Shown: positions 1-5,582 of the stretch, piece by piece | Numbering within the stretch: the first letter of the stretch is position 1 | Layout of the letters: each line of letters starts with the position of its first letter | From: Pseudomonadota bacterium | GTDB taxonomy: Bacteria; Pseudomonadota; Alphaproteobacteria; Rhizobiales; Hyphomicrobiaceae | Length of the DNA: 5,582 bases | Assembly: GCA_023412745.1 (NCBI GenBank) | Contig: JAEZBZ010000095.1 | Span: forward strand, 1-5,582 | Reading direction: 5' to 3' | Notes under the pieces: generated by a model | Told to the model about the DNA's origin: nothing | The model's input: the letters and a program-made list of their open reading frames with translations, nothing else | Database searches by the model: none | Program-made: the position numbers and the translations under genes

Positions 1-1695
1 GATGGTGAGCGTGCCCTCGTTGAACGGGGGCAGGAACACGCGCGGCAGCGCGACGGCTGCAGCAATCGCAAGGACGACGGAGGCGAGCACCCCGGTCATC
101 AAAGTGCGGGGATGTAAGAACGCCCATGCGAGCACCCGACGATTGACGGCCTTTAGGGCACGAACGAGCGGCCCCTCGCGCTCGTCGAGCCGCTTCAAGC
201 TGGGCAACATGTAATACGCCATCACCGGGGTCAGCGTGATGGAGACGACAAGGCTCGCGAGTATCGAGATGATGTAGGCTTGGCCGAGCGGGGCGAACAG
301 GCGGCCCTCGATGCCCGACAGTGCGAATAGGGGCACGAACACGAGCACGATGATCATCGTCGCGTAGACGATGCCGGAACGGACTTCCTGACTGGCCGAG
401 ACGACAACGTTGAATGTCGAGCGGGGATTGCCATGCTCGCGGTTTTCGCGCAGACGCCGGAAGATGTTCTCCACGTCCACGACAGCGTCGTCGACGAGTT
501 CGCCAATCGCGATCGCGAGACCTCCGAGCGTCATGGTGTTGATCGACAAGCCGAGGGCATAGAAGACGATCGCGGTCACCAGCATCGAGACTGGGATCGC
601 GGTCAGCGAGATAATTGTTGTGCGGAGGTTCAACAGAAAGAGAAACAGGACGATCGCAACCACCACGATCGCTTCCAGGAGCACCTTCTCGACGTTGCCT
701 ATCGAGGTCTCGATGAATTTGGCCTGACGGAAGACGACGGTATCAACCTTGACGCCTTTCGCCATCGTCTGGTTGAGGTCGGCCATTGCGCTTTCAATCT
801 CGCGCGAGAGGCGGACGGTATCGATTCCGGGCTGTTTTTCGACCGATACGATGACGGCTGGAGCTCCCATGAAGCCGGCTTCGCCGCGCTTCAGCTTCGC
901 GGCATAGCTCACCGTCGCCACTTGATGCAGATAGACAGAGTCACCAGCCTCGGTGCGGACAACGATGTTGCACAGATCTTCGAGCTTCAGGGTGCGGCCG
1001 ACATTGCGCACAAGGAACTCTCGGCTGTACTGGTCAGCGAATCCCCCACCCGTGTTGGTCCCGAACTGTTGCAGCGCGCGCTCGAGTTCGGCGAGCGAAA
1101 CGTTGAGGGTGCGCATTGCGGGCATGTTCGGCGACACGCGGTATTGACGCACCTCGCCGCCGATGGGGATCACCTGGGCGACGCCTGCGATCGTGAGCAA
1201 CCTCGGTCTCACGACGAAGTCCGCAATCTCACGCATCTCCATCGGACTCGCGGACGCGCTGGTCAGTGCGAACATCAAGATCTGGCCCATGATCGAGTTG
1301 ATGGGGCCCATCTGCGGAACGACATTGGCCGGCAATTGCGGCTGCACCAGCGCGAGGCGCTCCGCGATCTGCTGGCGGTTTCGGTAGATGTCGGTTCCCC
1401 AATCGAATTCGACATAGGTAACAGACAGGCCCACACCGGATACCGAGCGCACGCGTGTCACACCCGGAAGGCCATTCATCTGAGTCTCGATCGGAAATGA
1501 GACGAGCTGCTCGACCTCGGCTGGCGCCAACCCTTCGGCCTCCGTCATGATCGTGACAGTCGGGCGATTGAGATCGGGAAACACATCGATCGGCAACCGT
1601 ACTGCCGTGAAGGCGCCGTAGATCACGAGCACGGCGGCGATGGCGATGACCAGCAGCCGGTTGCGGAGGGAACGAGTGACGAGGAACGTGAACAT
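1..1695 (-). CDS. Heavy-metal efflux RND pump, CzcA/CusA family (3' part beyond window)
   Basis: Inner-membrane proton-driven pump of the HME-RND family, which exports metal ions through an adaptor and outer-membrane channel. The frame is open from ATG 1695 to base 1 (565 residues, about half of the usual 1,030-1,070). Visible parts: TM1 about 14-33; the first periplasmic loop with family signatures LPIDVFPDLNRP (34-45) and FPIETQMNGLPGV (67-79); TM2-TM6 about 338-495; SGIEGRLFAPLG (460-471); TM7 about 530-550; and FLPPFNEGTL (554-563) opening the second periplasmic loop. TM4 carries IGELVDDAVVDVEN (397-410): D402 and E409 align with CzcA D408 and E415, but CzcA D402 is replaced by Ala396. 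E399, D403 and D407 are extra acidic residues. The start is supported by AGGTGA ending 6 nt upstream and by a 6-nt gap after the adaptor gene, so the two are probably co-translated. The family is certain; the metal is not. The second half, including any periplasmic Met cluster, is not visible. Confidence 0.96.
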   Translation of the reverse strand, partial: MFTFLVTRSLRNRLLVIAIAAVLVIYGAFTAVRLPIDVFPDLNRPTVTIMTEAEGLAPAEVEQLVSFPIETQMNGLPGVTRVRSVSGVGLSVTYVEFDWGTDIYRNRQQIAERLALVQPQLPANVVPQMGPINSIMGQILMFALTSASASPMEMREIADFVVRPRLLTIAGVAQVIPIGGEVRQYRVSPNMPAMRTLNVSLAELERALQQFGTNTGGGFADQYSREFLVRNVGRTLKLEDLCNIVVRTEAGDSVYLHQVATVSYAAKLKRGEAGFMGAPAVIVSVEKQPGIDTVRLSREIESAMADLNQTMAKGVKVDTVVFRQAKFIETSIGNVEKVLLEAIVVVAIVLFLFLLNLRTTIISLTAIPVSMLVTAIVFYALGLSINTMTLGGLAIAIGELVDDAVVDVENIFRRLRENREHGNPRSTFNVVVSASQEVRSGIVYATMIIVLVFVPLFALSGIEGRLFAPLGQAYIISILASLVVSITLTPVMAYYMLPSLKRLDEREGPLVRALKAVNRRVLAWAFLHPRTLMTGVLASVVLAIAAAVALPRVFLPPFNEGTLTI

Positions 1696-1701
1696 CGCCC
1701 G

Positions 1702-1707
1702 TCACCT
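1702..1707 (-). promoter_or_regulatory. Ribosome binding site of the RND pump gene
   Basis: AGGTGA on the minus strand, 6 nt before the ATG at 1695. The last three bases are the TGA stop of the adaptor gene, so the stop codon is embedded in the Shine-Dalgarno sequence. This arrangement favours translational coupling and balanced adaptor and pump synthesis. It also fixes the pump start. Confidence 0.75.
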
Positions 1708-3375
1708 GATCTGATTGAGGAGTTCTGCGCCTTGCGTGACGATACGGCGTCCCGGCTCCACGCCTGCCACGATTAGCACATGGACCCCGTCGAGCGGGTC
1801 GACCCGCACCTCGCGCGGCACGAAACGCTCGGCATTCGAATGTTCGAACACGAGCGACTGGCCGTTGCTGCCGCGTAGCACGGCCTCTCTCGGCACCACG
1901 ATGCCGCGCCGCACGTTGGCGATTGCAGCGAGAACGGTCAGGAACTGACCGGCGCGCAAGCCGGTCGAACCCTCCGCAATAGAGAAGTGCACAGGGACTG
2001 CCTGGTTGCGATCGGCAAAACCGGTTCCGACATGGGCAAGGCTTAAGGTCCGGCCGTCGGGAAGCTGCGCGCGGGCCATACCCTCGAGGGGCTGTGCGTC
2101 GTAGCTCAACGCCTCGATCCAAAGTTGCTCCGGATCGATGATGTGGAAGATCACGGCATTCGGTTCGGCCATTTGGCCCGCAACCGCATTTGCCGCGGCA
2201 AGAACCCCGTCGACGGGAGCCACGAGCGCCTCGGGCTCCAGTGTGGCGCGATCGAGGTCGGCACGGCGCTTCGTCAGGCCTTTGAGCTCGAGTTCGGCGT
2301 CCTCCAGCTGGCTCTGGGCGATGACCTGCTGGATGGTCCGCAGACGCTCCACCCTCCGCGTGACAATTGAGATCTGTTGGTCGAGTTCGCGCCCCTGCTG
2401 AGACTGGCTAGTGGCGTCGGCGAGCGGCAGTGGCGGACGCACATAGGCGAGGATGTCACCGACTTTCACGGGCGTACCCAGCGGCTTGAATCCCCCATCG
2501 GGCGGAAACAAGCGCCCGCCTACGGAAGCCTGGACGAGACCGCTCGCGTTGGGGCTTGGCACAATTCTACCCGGCAGCTCGACGACGCCCCGGTGCTCGC
2601 GTTCCTCCGTAAAGACAGTGCGCAGCCCCAAGATGCGCTGCGTCGGTTTCGGTACGAAAAGGCTGCCATCGGGAAAGCGTTGGGCGATGTCCCGGCTTGC
2701 TGTCCCGCCGTCGGCGAAGGCAGGGCTTGCAGCGATGATTCCGAACGCCAAGATTGCGATCAAGGCGGCCGACGCTTTGGGGACGCCGCGGGGCCCGACG
2801 AAGCGCATAGTCACGGCCCCAGCAAGGAAAGCCAGCACCAAATAGAGCCAGGTCGAACCTGAGGTTTCCGCCAGGCGGCGCTGGACATCACGAGCAAAGG
2901 CGGGGCTGCCAATCCAGGAAGATGTCGAGGGGCGCTCAACCGCGCTGGCAGCATCCGGTATGGTTAGTGTGGTGGCGAAGATATCGACGATGCCTTGTGC
3001 TGTGACCGTGATTGCAAGGTCGTAGTTGCCGGGTTTGGCCAGAAACGAAGCTTGCACGGAATAGCTTCCCGGTTCTTTCGCGATGGGCAGCGGCTTGAGC
3101 ACACCGGCCGGTGTATCAATCTCAATCTCGGCACCATCGATCGGCTGGTTGGTGCGGAACTGATCGAGATGGAGCGCGAGCAACGTCTCGCGTGCGATCA
3201 CGACGACCTCGAAATCGGCCGAAGACGCCTCCGCGCGCGGCGCGATCGTTTTCGACACGGGCGGCGGCGGAGCCCCGTGATCATGCCCTTCGTGAGCTTG
3301 GGCGGCAGGTTTCGCCCACAGCGCGAATGCCAACGCGAATGGAGCCATGAAAAGGCTGGCGTTGCCTGAACGCAT
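1702..3375 (-). CDS. Periplasmic adaptor (membrane fusion protein) of RND metal efflux, with an extended His-motif N-terminus
   Basis: Adaptor of the HlyD/CusB/CzcB family, linking the inner-membrane pump to an outer-membrane channel; 557 residues, longer than the usual 380-520. Order of parts: Sec signal peptide 1-27 (AQA then cleavage); HEGHDHG at 28-34, a likely metal-binding motif; a Pro-rich linker; a beta-rich domain about 54-140 resembling YtkA/FixH-like domains (tentative); a hydrophobic helix about 175-191; then a second signal-like segment 200-221 (KASAALIAILAF... ending ASPAFA before DGG). The adaptor core follows: lipoyl half-motif about 278-316, alpha-hairpin about 324-375, second lipoyl half about 380-412 (LVAPVDGVLAAANAVAGQ), beta-barrel about 415-487, and membrane-proximal domain about 490-557 (VVPREAVLRG). 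ATG 3375 has GAGG 4 nt upstream and gives the positively charged n-region of the signal peptide; the next Met (residue 10) has neither. It lies 6 nt before the pump gene, which confirms its role. Alternative reading: an ancestral fusion of two exported proteins. Confidence 0.94.
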   Translation of the reverse strand: MRSGNASLFMAPFALAFALWAKPAAQAHEGHDHGAPPPPVSKTIAPRAEASSADFEVVVIARETLLALHLDQFRTNQPIDGAEIEIDTPAGVLKPLPIAKEPGSYSVQASFLAKPGNYDLAITVTAQGIVDIFATTLTIPDAASAVERPSTSSWIGSPAFARDVQRRLAETSGSTWLYLVLAFLAGAVTMRFVGPRGVPKASAALIAILAFGIIAASPAFADGGTASRDIAQRFPDGSLFVPKPTQRILGLRTVFTEEREHRGVVELPGRIVPSPNASGLVQASVGGRLFPPDGGFKPLGTPVKVGDILAYVRPPLPLADATSQSQQGRELDQQISIVTRRVERLRTIQQVIAQSQLEDAELELKGLTKRRADLDRATLEPEALVAPVDGVLAAANAVAGQMAEPNAVIFHIIDPEQLWIEALSYDAQPLEGMARAQLPDGRTLSLAHVGTGFADRNQAVPVHFSIAEGSTGLRAGQFLTVLAAIANVRRGIVVPREAVLRGSNGQSLVFEHSNAERFVPREVRVDPLDGVHVLIVAGVEPGRRIVTQGAELLNQIR

Positions 3376-3379
3376 AGTG

Positions 3380-3383
3380 CCTC
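3380..3383 (-). promoter_or_regulatory. Ribosome binding site of the adaptor gene
   Basis: GAGG on the minus strand, 4 nt before ATG 3375. It is short and closely spaced, but it is the only purine-rich candidate near this start and favours residue 1 over the in-frame Met at residue 10. Confidence 0.5.
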
Positions 3384-3419
3384 GCGCAATAGATTGATCC
3401 CAAGGAGAAGGTAGTTAGG

Positions 3420-3432
3420 GCAGTGTCACTGC
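3420..3432. promoter_or_regulatory. GCAGTG-T-CACTGC palindrome, candidate operator
   Basis: A perfect 13-nt inverted repeat with a single central base, starting 45 nt upstream of the adaptor ATG. The very short loop makes it more plausible as a protein-binding dyad than as an RNA hairpin. The binding protein is unknown. Confidence 0.35.
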
Positions 3433-3447
3433 GCGTTGCGACTGCGT

Positions 3448-3458
3448 AACAAATTGTT
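3448..3458. promoter_or_regulatory. AT-rich palindrome AACAAATTGTT, candidate operator
   Basis: A perfect 11-nt inverted repeat (AACAA, centre A, TTGTT), starting 73 nt upstream of the adaptor ATG and abutting a TTGAAA hexamer. CusR/CopR-type regulators bind dyads of the form TGACAA-N2-TTGTCA; the CAA...TTG core here is similar but the spacing and flanks differ. Binding by the neighbouring response regulator is inference. Confidence 0.35.
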
Positions 3459-3482
3459 TCAATCTGGGCTTTCCGCTCCCGA

Positions 3483-3504
3483 TCACTCGGCCGCGAGGCC
3501 GTGA
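3483..3504. repeat. GC-rich hairpin after the kinase gene
   Basis: CGGCC (3488-3492), loop GCGA, GGCCG (3497-3501), extended by TCA/TGA after a 2-nt bulge. It starts about 60 nt past the kinase stop. No T-run follows on the minus strand, so it is not a standard intrinsic terminator. It could reduce read-through from the sensor genes into the efflux genes or protect the transcript end. Confidence 0.4.
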
Positions 3505-3562
3505 CTTTGCTGCGTCGAATGAGGAACAGATCGAAAGGATGGCGATGGCCAACTGCCATTCG

Positions 3563-4945
3563 TCAAACTGGGCGTTCAAGCCGCTTCGGCGCAGTTGCGA
3601 CGCGTCTAGAGCGGAGCTCGCTTCGCTCAACTCCGTGTCGCGCGAGCGGAAGTGTGACGACAGCGCTCAATCCGCCTTCGGCACGTTTGCGGAGGGACAG
3701 TGTACCACCATCGGCGTCGATGTTGGTCTTGGCGATCGTCAGGCCTAGACCGACCCCGCCGCTGGTCCGATTGCGCGAACCCTCTAGCCTGACGAATGGC
3801 TCTAGGACCACCTCAACCTTGTCTGCTGGAATGCCTGGCCCATTGTCGGCAATATCGACAACCGCACGGCCGTCGTCGCATCTGGCAGTCACTACTACCG
3901 CGCTTCCAAAGCGTACTGCATTGTCGACGAGGTTCGTCATCGCGCGCTTGAGGCTGAGGTGGCGCCCCATGACGATCAACGGTTCGATGGCATCGAGGAC
4001 CGCATCATGTCCACCATCGCGGGCGTCGTCGACAACAGTTTCGAGCAGGGATACCAGATCGAGCGGCCGAACGATTTCACTCTTTTCGGCTCCGCGCAAA
4101 TAGGAAAGGGTCGACTCGATCATTGCCTCCATCTCGGCCAGATCCGCTTGCATCGACAGCTGCAGGTCCGACTCGCCAGCATCCGCCAGGCGAAGCTTAA
4201 GTCGCGTCAGCGGCGTGCGCAGGTCATGCGACACGGCGGCCAACGCCTGGGTCCGGCGCCTCACCAGCTCCGAAATCCGCGTGCGCATGTCGTTGAATGC
4301 CGACGCCAGCTGCCGGACCTCGAGTGGCCCACTCTCGGGGATGCGCGATTGTGGCTCATCGGGCGACAGCGATGACACCGCTGCCGACATCACCCGCAGT
4401 GGCCGCGTGAGCCAGCGCGCGACGAGGAGCGACAGCAGGATGACGCCCACAGCCATGATAGTCGTCGACAGCAGTGTGCCGTGGCCGCCATGTCCGCTGC
4501 GCGAGCCGGTGAACAGGCCGACGTTCAGCCACGTCGCATCGGGCAAGCGGATCGAGATGAGTGCGCGATGCGGATCATCCGTTGTGCCGACGGCGATACC
4601 CTCTGCGTCGAGATCGACGGCGCTTGTGCGGATGCGCTGAACGACACCTTGCCACTGCTCCACGCCCGGACCGCCCGCCGTCGCGCCCCGGGTTCTATTC
4701 CAATGTGCTTCCAGCGGTCCGCTCGACAGATCATGAGCCAACGACTCACGCTGGCTTTCAGGAACTGCTACGACACTCCGCTTGATGGTCAGAATGCGTT
4801 CAGCGAGACGCGCTTCGTCTGCCAATCCAAGCTCACGGTCCAAGGCTTGTTCGTAACTCCAGATGCTCAGTACGTGAACCAGTGAGATTCCGAGTAGTAA
4901 AACAAGAATGAGCCGGGTTACGAGGGTGTCCAAGGATCGCTTCAT
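3563..4945 (-). CDS. Membrane sensor histidine kinase (EnvZ/CusS/CzcS-like)
   Basis: Sensor kinase of a two-component system, 460 residues. It has TM1 about 10-30, a periplasmic sensor region about 31-157, TM2 about 158-178, HAMP about 178-230, then the DHp domain with AVSHDLRTPLTRLKLR (phospho-accepting H240). The ATPase domain has the N-box TNLVDNAVRFG (N338, N342), G1 DNGPG (367-371), F-box EPF (382-384) and G2 GGVGLGL (396-402). All catalytic motifs are intact. The sensor region contains five His (71, 81, 126, 152, 155), including GHGGHG just before TM2, and no Met or Cys. The domain ends at TLPLA (435); an Arg-rich 25-residue tail follows. ATG 4945 overlaps the regulator stop (ATGA) and has no evident Shine-Dalgarno, which suggests translational coupling by re-initiation. 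The neighbouring efflux genes suggest that it senses metal, but its sensor fold also resembles alphaproteobacterial kinases of unknown ligand. Confidence 0.95.
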   Translation of the reverse strand: MKRSLDTLVTRLILVLLLGISLVHVLSIWSYEQALDRELGLADEARLAERILTIKRSVVAVPESQRESLAHDLSSGPLEAHWNRTRGATAGGPGVEQWQGVVQRIRTSAVDLDAEGIAVGTTDDPHRALISIRLPDATWLNVGLFTGSRSGHGGHGTLLSTTIMAVGVILLSLLVARWLTRPLRVMSAAVSSLSPDEPQSRIPESGPLEVRQLASAFNDMRTRISELVRRRTQALAAVSHDLRTPLTRLKLRLADAGESDLQLSMQADLAEMEAMIESTLSYLRGAEKSEIVRPLDLVSLLETVVDDARDGGHDAVLDAIEPLIVMGRHLSLKRAMTNLVDNAVRFGSAVVVTARCDDGRAVVDIADNGPGIPADKVEVVLEPFVRLEGSRNRTSGGVGLGLTIAKTNIDADGGTLSLRKRAEGGLSAVVTLPLARHGVERSELRSRRVATAPKRLERPV

Positions 4946-5582
4946 GAGCGGGTCACGGTGGGAACGAACATGTAGCCGGTCCCTCTGATCGTCTTGATCA
5001 TCTCTTGTCCATTCTCGCTCGTGTCCAGCTTCTTGCGCAAGCGGCTGACCTGAATGTCGATGGCGCGGTCGTAGCCGGTCGCCACGCGGTTTTTGGCGCT
5101 ATCCATCAGCTGGTCGCGTGACAGAACGCGCTGTGGGAAGTCCAGGAACGTCAAAAGGAGATCGTACTCGCCTGTCGACAAGTCAACGATGATGCCGCCT
5201 GGATTGGTCAACTCGCGGCGGCGCGTGTCCAGAACCCAGCCATTGAACATGAAGTGATGGCCGCCGCGACCCACGACTTCGCCGCTTCCGGCCTGAGCCC
5301 GCCTTAGCACGGCGTTGATCCGAGCCAGTAGCTCACGCGGATTGAACGGCTTGGGGAGGTAATCGTCCGCTCCGACCTCAAGGCCCACGATACGGTCAGT
5401 GTCGGAGCCGAGAGCCGTCACCATAATGATAGGCAACTGAGGGAAGCGAGCGCGCAGCCCGCGGCAGAGGTCGAGGCCGTTCCCTCCCGGCAGCATGATG
5501 TCCAGAATGACCAAGTCGATTTCTGCAGTCTCGAGCACCTGCCACAGCTCGCGGCCATCTCGAGCCACGGAAACGCGATGGC
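4942..5582 (-). CDS. OmpR/PhoB-family response regulator (5' end beyond window)
   Basis: DNA-binding response regulator, partner of the overlapping kinase and the likely activator of the efflux genes. 212 complete codons are visible; about 25-30 N-terminal residues, including the acidic pocket of strand 1, lie beyond base 5582. The receiver domain shows LVILDIMLPGGNG with phospho-acceptor Asp (codon 5500-5502), MVTA (switch Thr) and ADDYLPKPF (conserved Lys). After a linker comes a winged-helix domain with FNGWVLDTRRREL, LSTGEYDLLLTFL, VLSRDQLM, the recognition-helix region DRAIDIQVSRLRKKL and the wing IKTIRGTGYMF near the C-terminus. The frame stays open upstream as HRVSVARDGREL, so the GTG at 5568 is internal. 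Full length would be about 240 residues, normal for the family. The target site is not known; the palindromes at 3420-3458 are candidates. Confidence 0.95.
   Translation of the reverse strand, partial: HRVSVARDGRELWQVLETAEIDLVILDIMLPGGNGLDLCRGLRARFPQLPIIMVTALGSDTDRIVGLEVGADDYLPKPFNPRELLARINAVLRRAQAGSGEVVGRGGHHFMFNGWVLDTRRRELTNPGGIIVDLSTGEYDLLLTFLDFPQRVLSRDQLMDSAKNRVATGYDRAIDIQVSRLRKKLDTSENGQEMIKTIRGTGYMFVPTVTRS

Larger units (their letters stand above)
3376..3562. promoter_or_regulatory. Spacer between kinase and adaptor genes; probable promoter/operator region of the efflux operon
   Basis: This 187-nt non-coding stretch separates the regulatory pair from the adaptor-pump pair, whereas the other gene junctions in the window are 6 nt or overlapping. 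It is locally more AT-rich around 3446-3463 than its surroundings and holds three inverted repeats (3420-3432, 3448-3458 and 3483-3504). TTGAAA on the minus strand at 3458-3463 could be a -35 element, but I see no convincing -10 hexamer 16-18 nt downstream. A promoter here is therefore inferred from spacing and dyads, not from a clear sigma-70 match. Short alternative-frame ORFs across it have no recognisable content. Confidence 0.5.

Noticed and set aside
433..1500. 355-residue open frame on the plus strand
   Set aside because: It is antisense to the RND pump, whose frame is unambiguous. Its product is dominated by His, Arg, Asp and Glu in a pattern typical of the reverse frame of GC-rich coding DNA, with no domain.
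1229..2122. 297-residue open frame on the minus strand across the adaptor-pump junction
   Set aside because: It overlaps both real genes in another frame, has Arg/Pro-rich low-complexity composition and no recognisable motif.
2377..2862. 161-residue plus-strand open frame within the adaptor gene
   Set aside because: Antisense to the adaptor core, which carries clear family motifs; no independent evidence of coding.
3483..3504. Hairpin as an intrinsic terminator
   Set aside because: The stem is strong but no T-run follows on the transcribed side, so it is listed only as a hairpin.
3281..3630. Two short minus-strand frames (3281-3559 and 3415-3630) crossing the kinase-adaptor spacer
   Set aside because: Each overlaps a real gene at one end and shows neither a signal peptide nor a domain. 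The spacer is better explained as regulatory.
3501..4103. 200-residue plus-strand open frame over the end of the kinase gene
   Set aside because: Antisense to the conserved ATPase domain of the kinase; Ser/Thr/Arg-rich shadow with no motif.
5566..5568. GTG as the start of the response regulator
   Set aside because: The frame stays open upstream with family-typical residues (HRVSV), and starting here would delete the first strand and acidic pocket of the receiver domain.

Overview
The window is GC-rich, and the visible genes all read from the minus strand, so gene order runs from high to low coordinates. Codon use (strong G/C at third positions), the style of the OmpR-type regulator and kinase, and the His-rich periplasmic adaptor suggest an alphaproteobacterium, probably of the Rhizobiales. 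This is an impression from the sequence, not a computed assignment.

Layout, in transcription order. (1) 5582-4942: an OmpR/PhoB-family response regulator, cut at its N-terminus by the window edge. (2) 4945-3563: its partner membrane histidine kinase, overlapping the regulator by 4 nt (ATGA). (3) 3562-3376: a 187-nt spacer with three short inverted repeats, the only intergenic stretch of any size and the likeliest place for a regulated promoter. (4) 3375-1702: a 557-residue HlyD/CusB/CzcB-type periplasmic adaptor with an unusual N-terminal extension. (5) 1695-1: the first 565 residues of a CzcA/CusA-type (HME-RND) inner-membrane pump, which runs off the window.

Together this looks like a metal-responsive two-component system next to the adaptor and pump of a tripartite efflux complex. 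The kinase would sense a periplasmic signal and phosphorylate the regulator, which would then activate the adaptor-pump operon. No outer-membrane channel gene lies between the sensor pair and the pump, so it must lie outside the window or be supplied from elsewhere. The metal cannot be read off with confidence. The pump's TM4 acidic motif matches neither the classical CzcA motif nor the Met relay of CusA, and the kinase sensor domain has His but no Met or Cys. Both points lean away from Cu(I)/Ag(I) and towards a divalent cation.

The most noteworthy points are the adaptor's double-signal architecture (signal peptide, HEGHDH metal-binding-like motif, beta-rich domain, TM helix, then a second signal-peptide-like segment before the adaptor proper), the atypical acid-rich TM4 of the pump, and the palindromes in the spacer. 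I see no mobile element, RNA gene or CRISPR array, and no clearly new kind of system.
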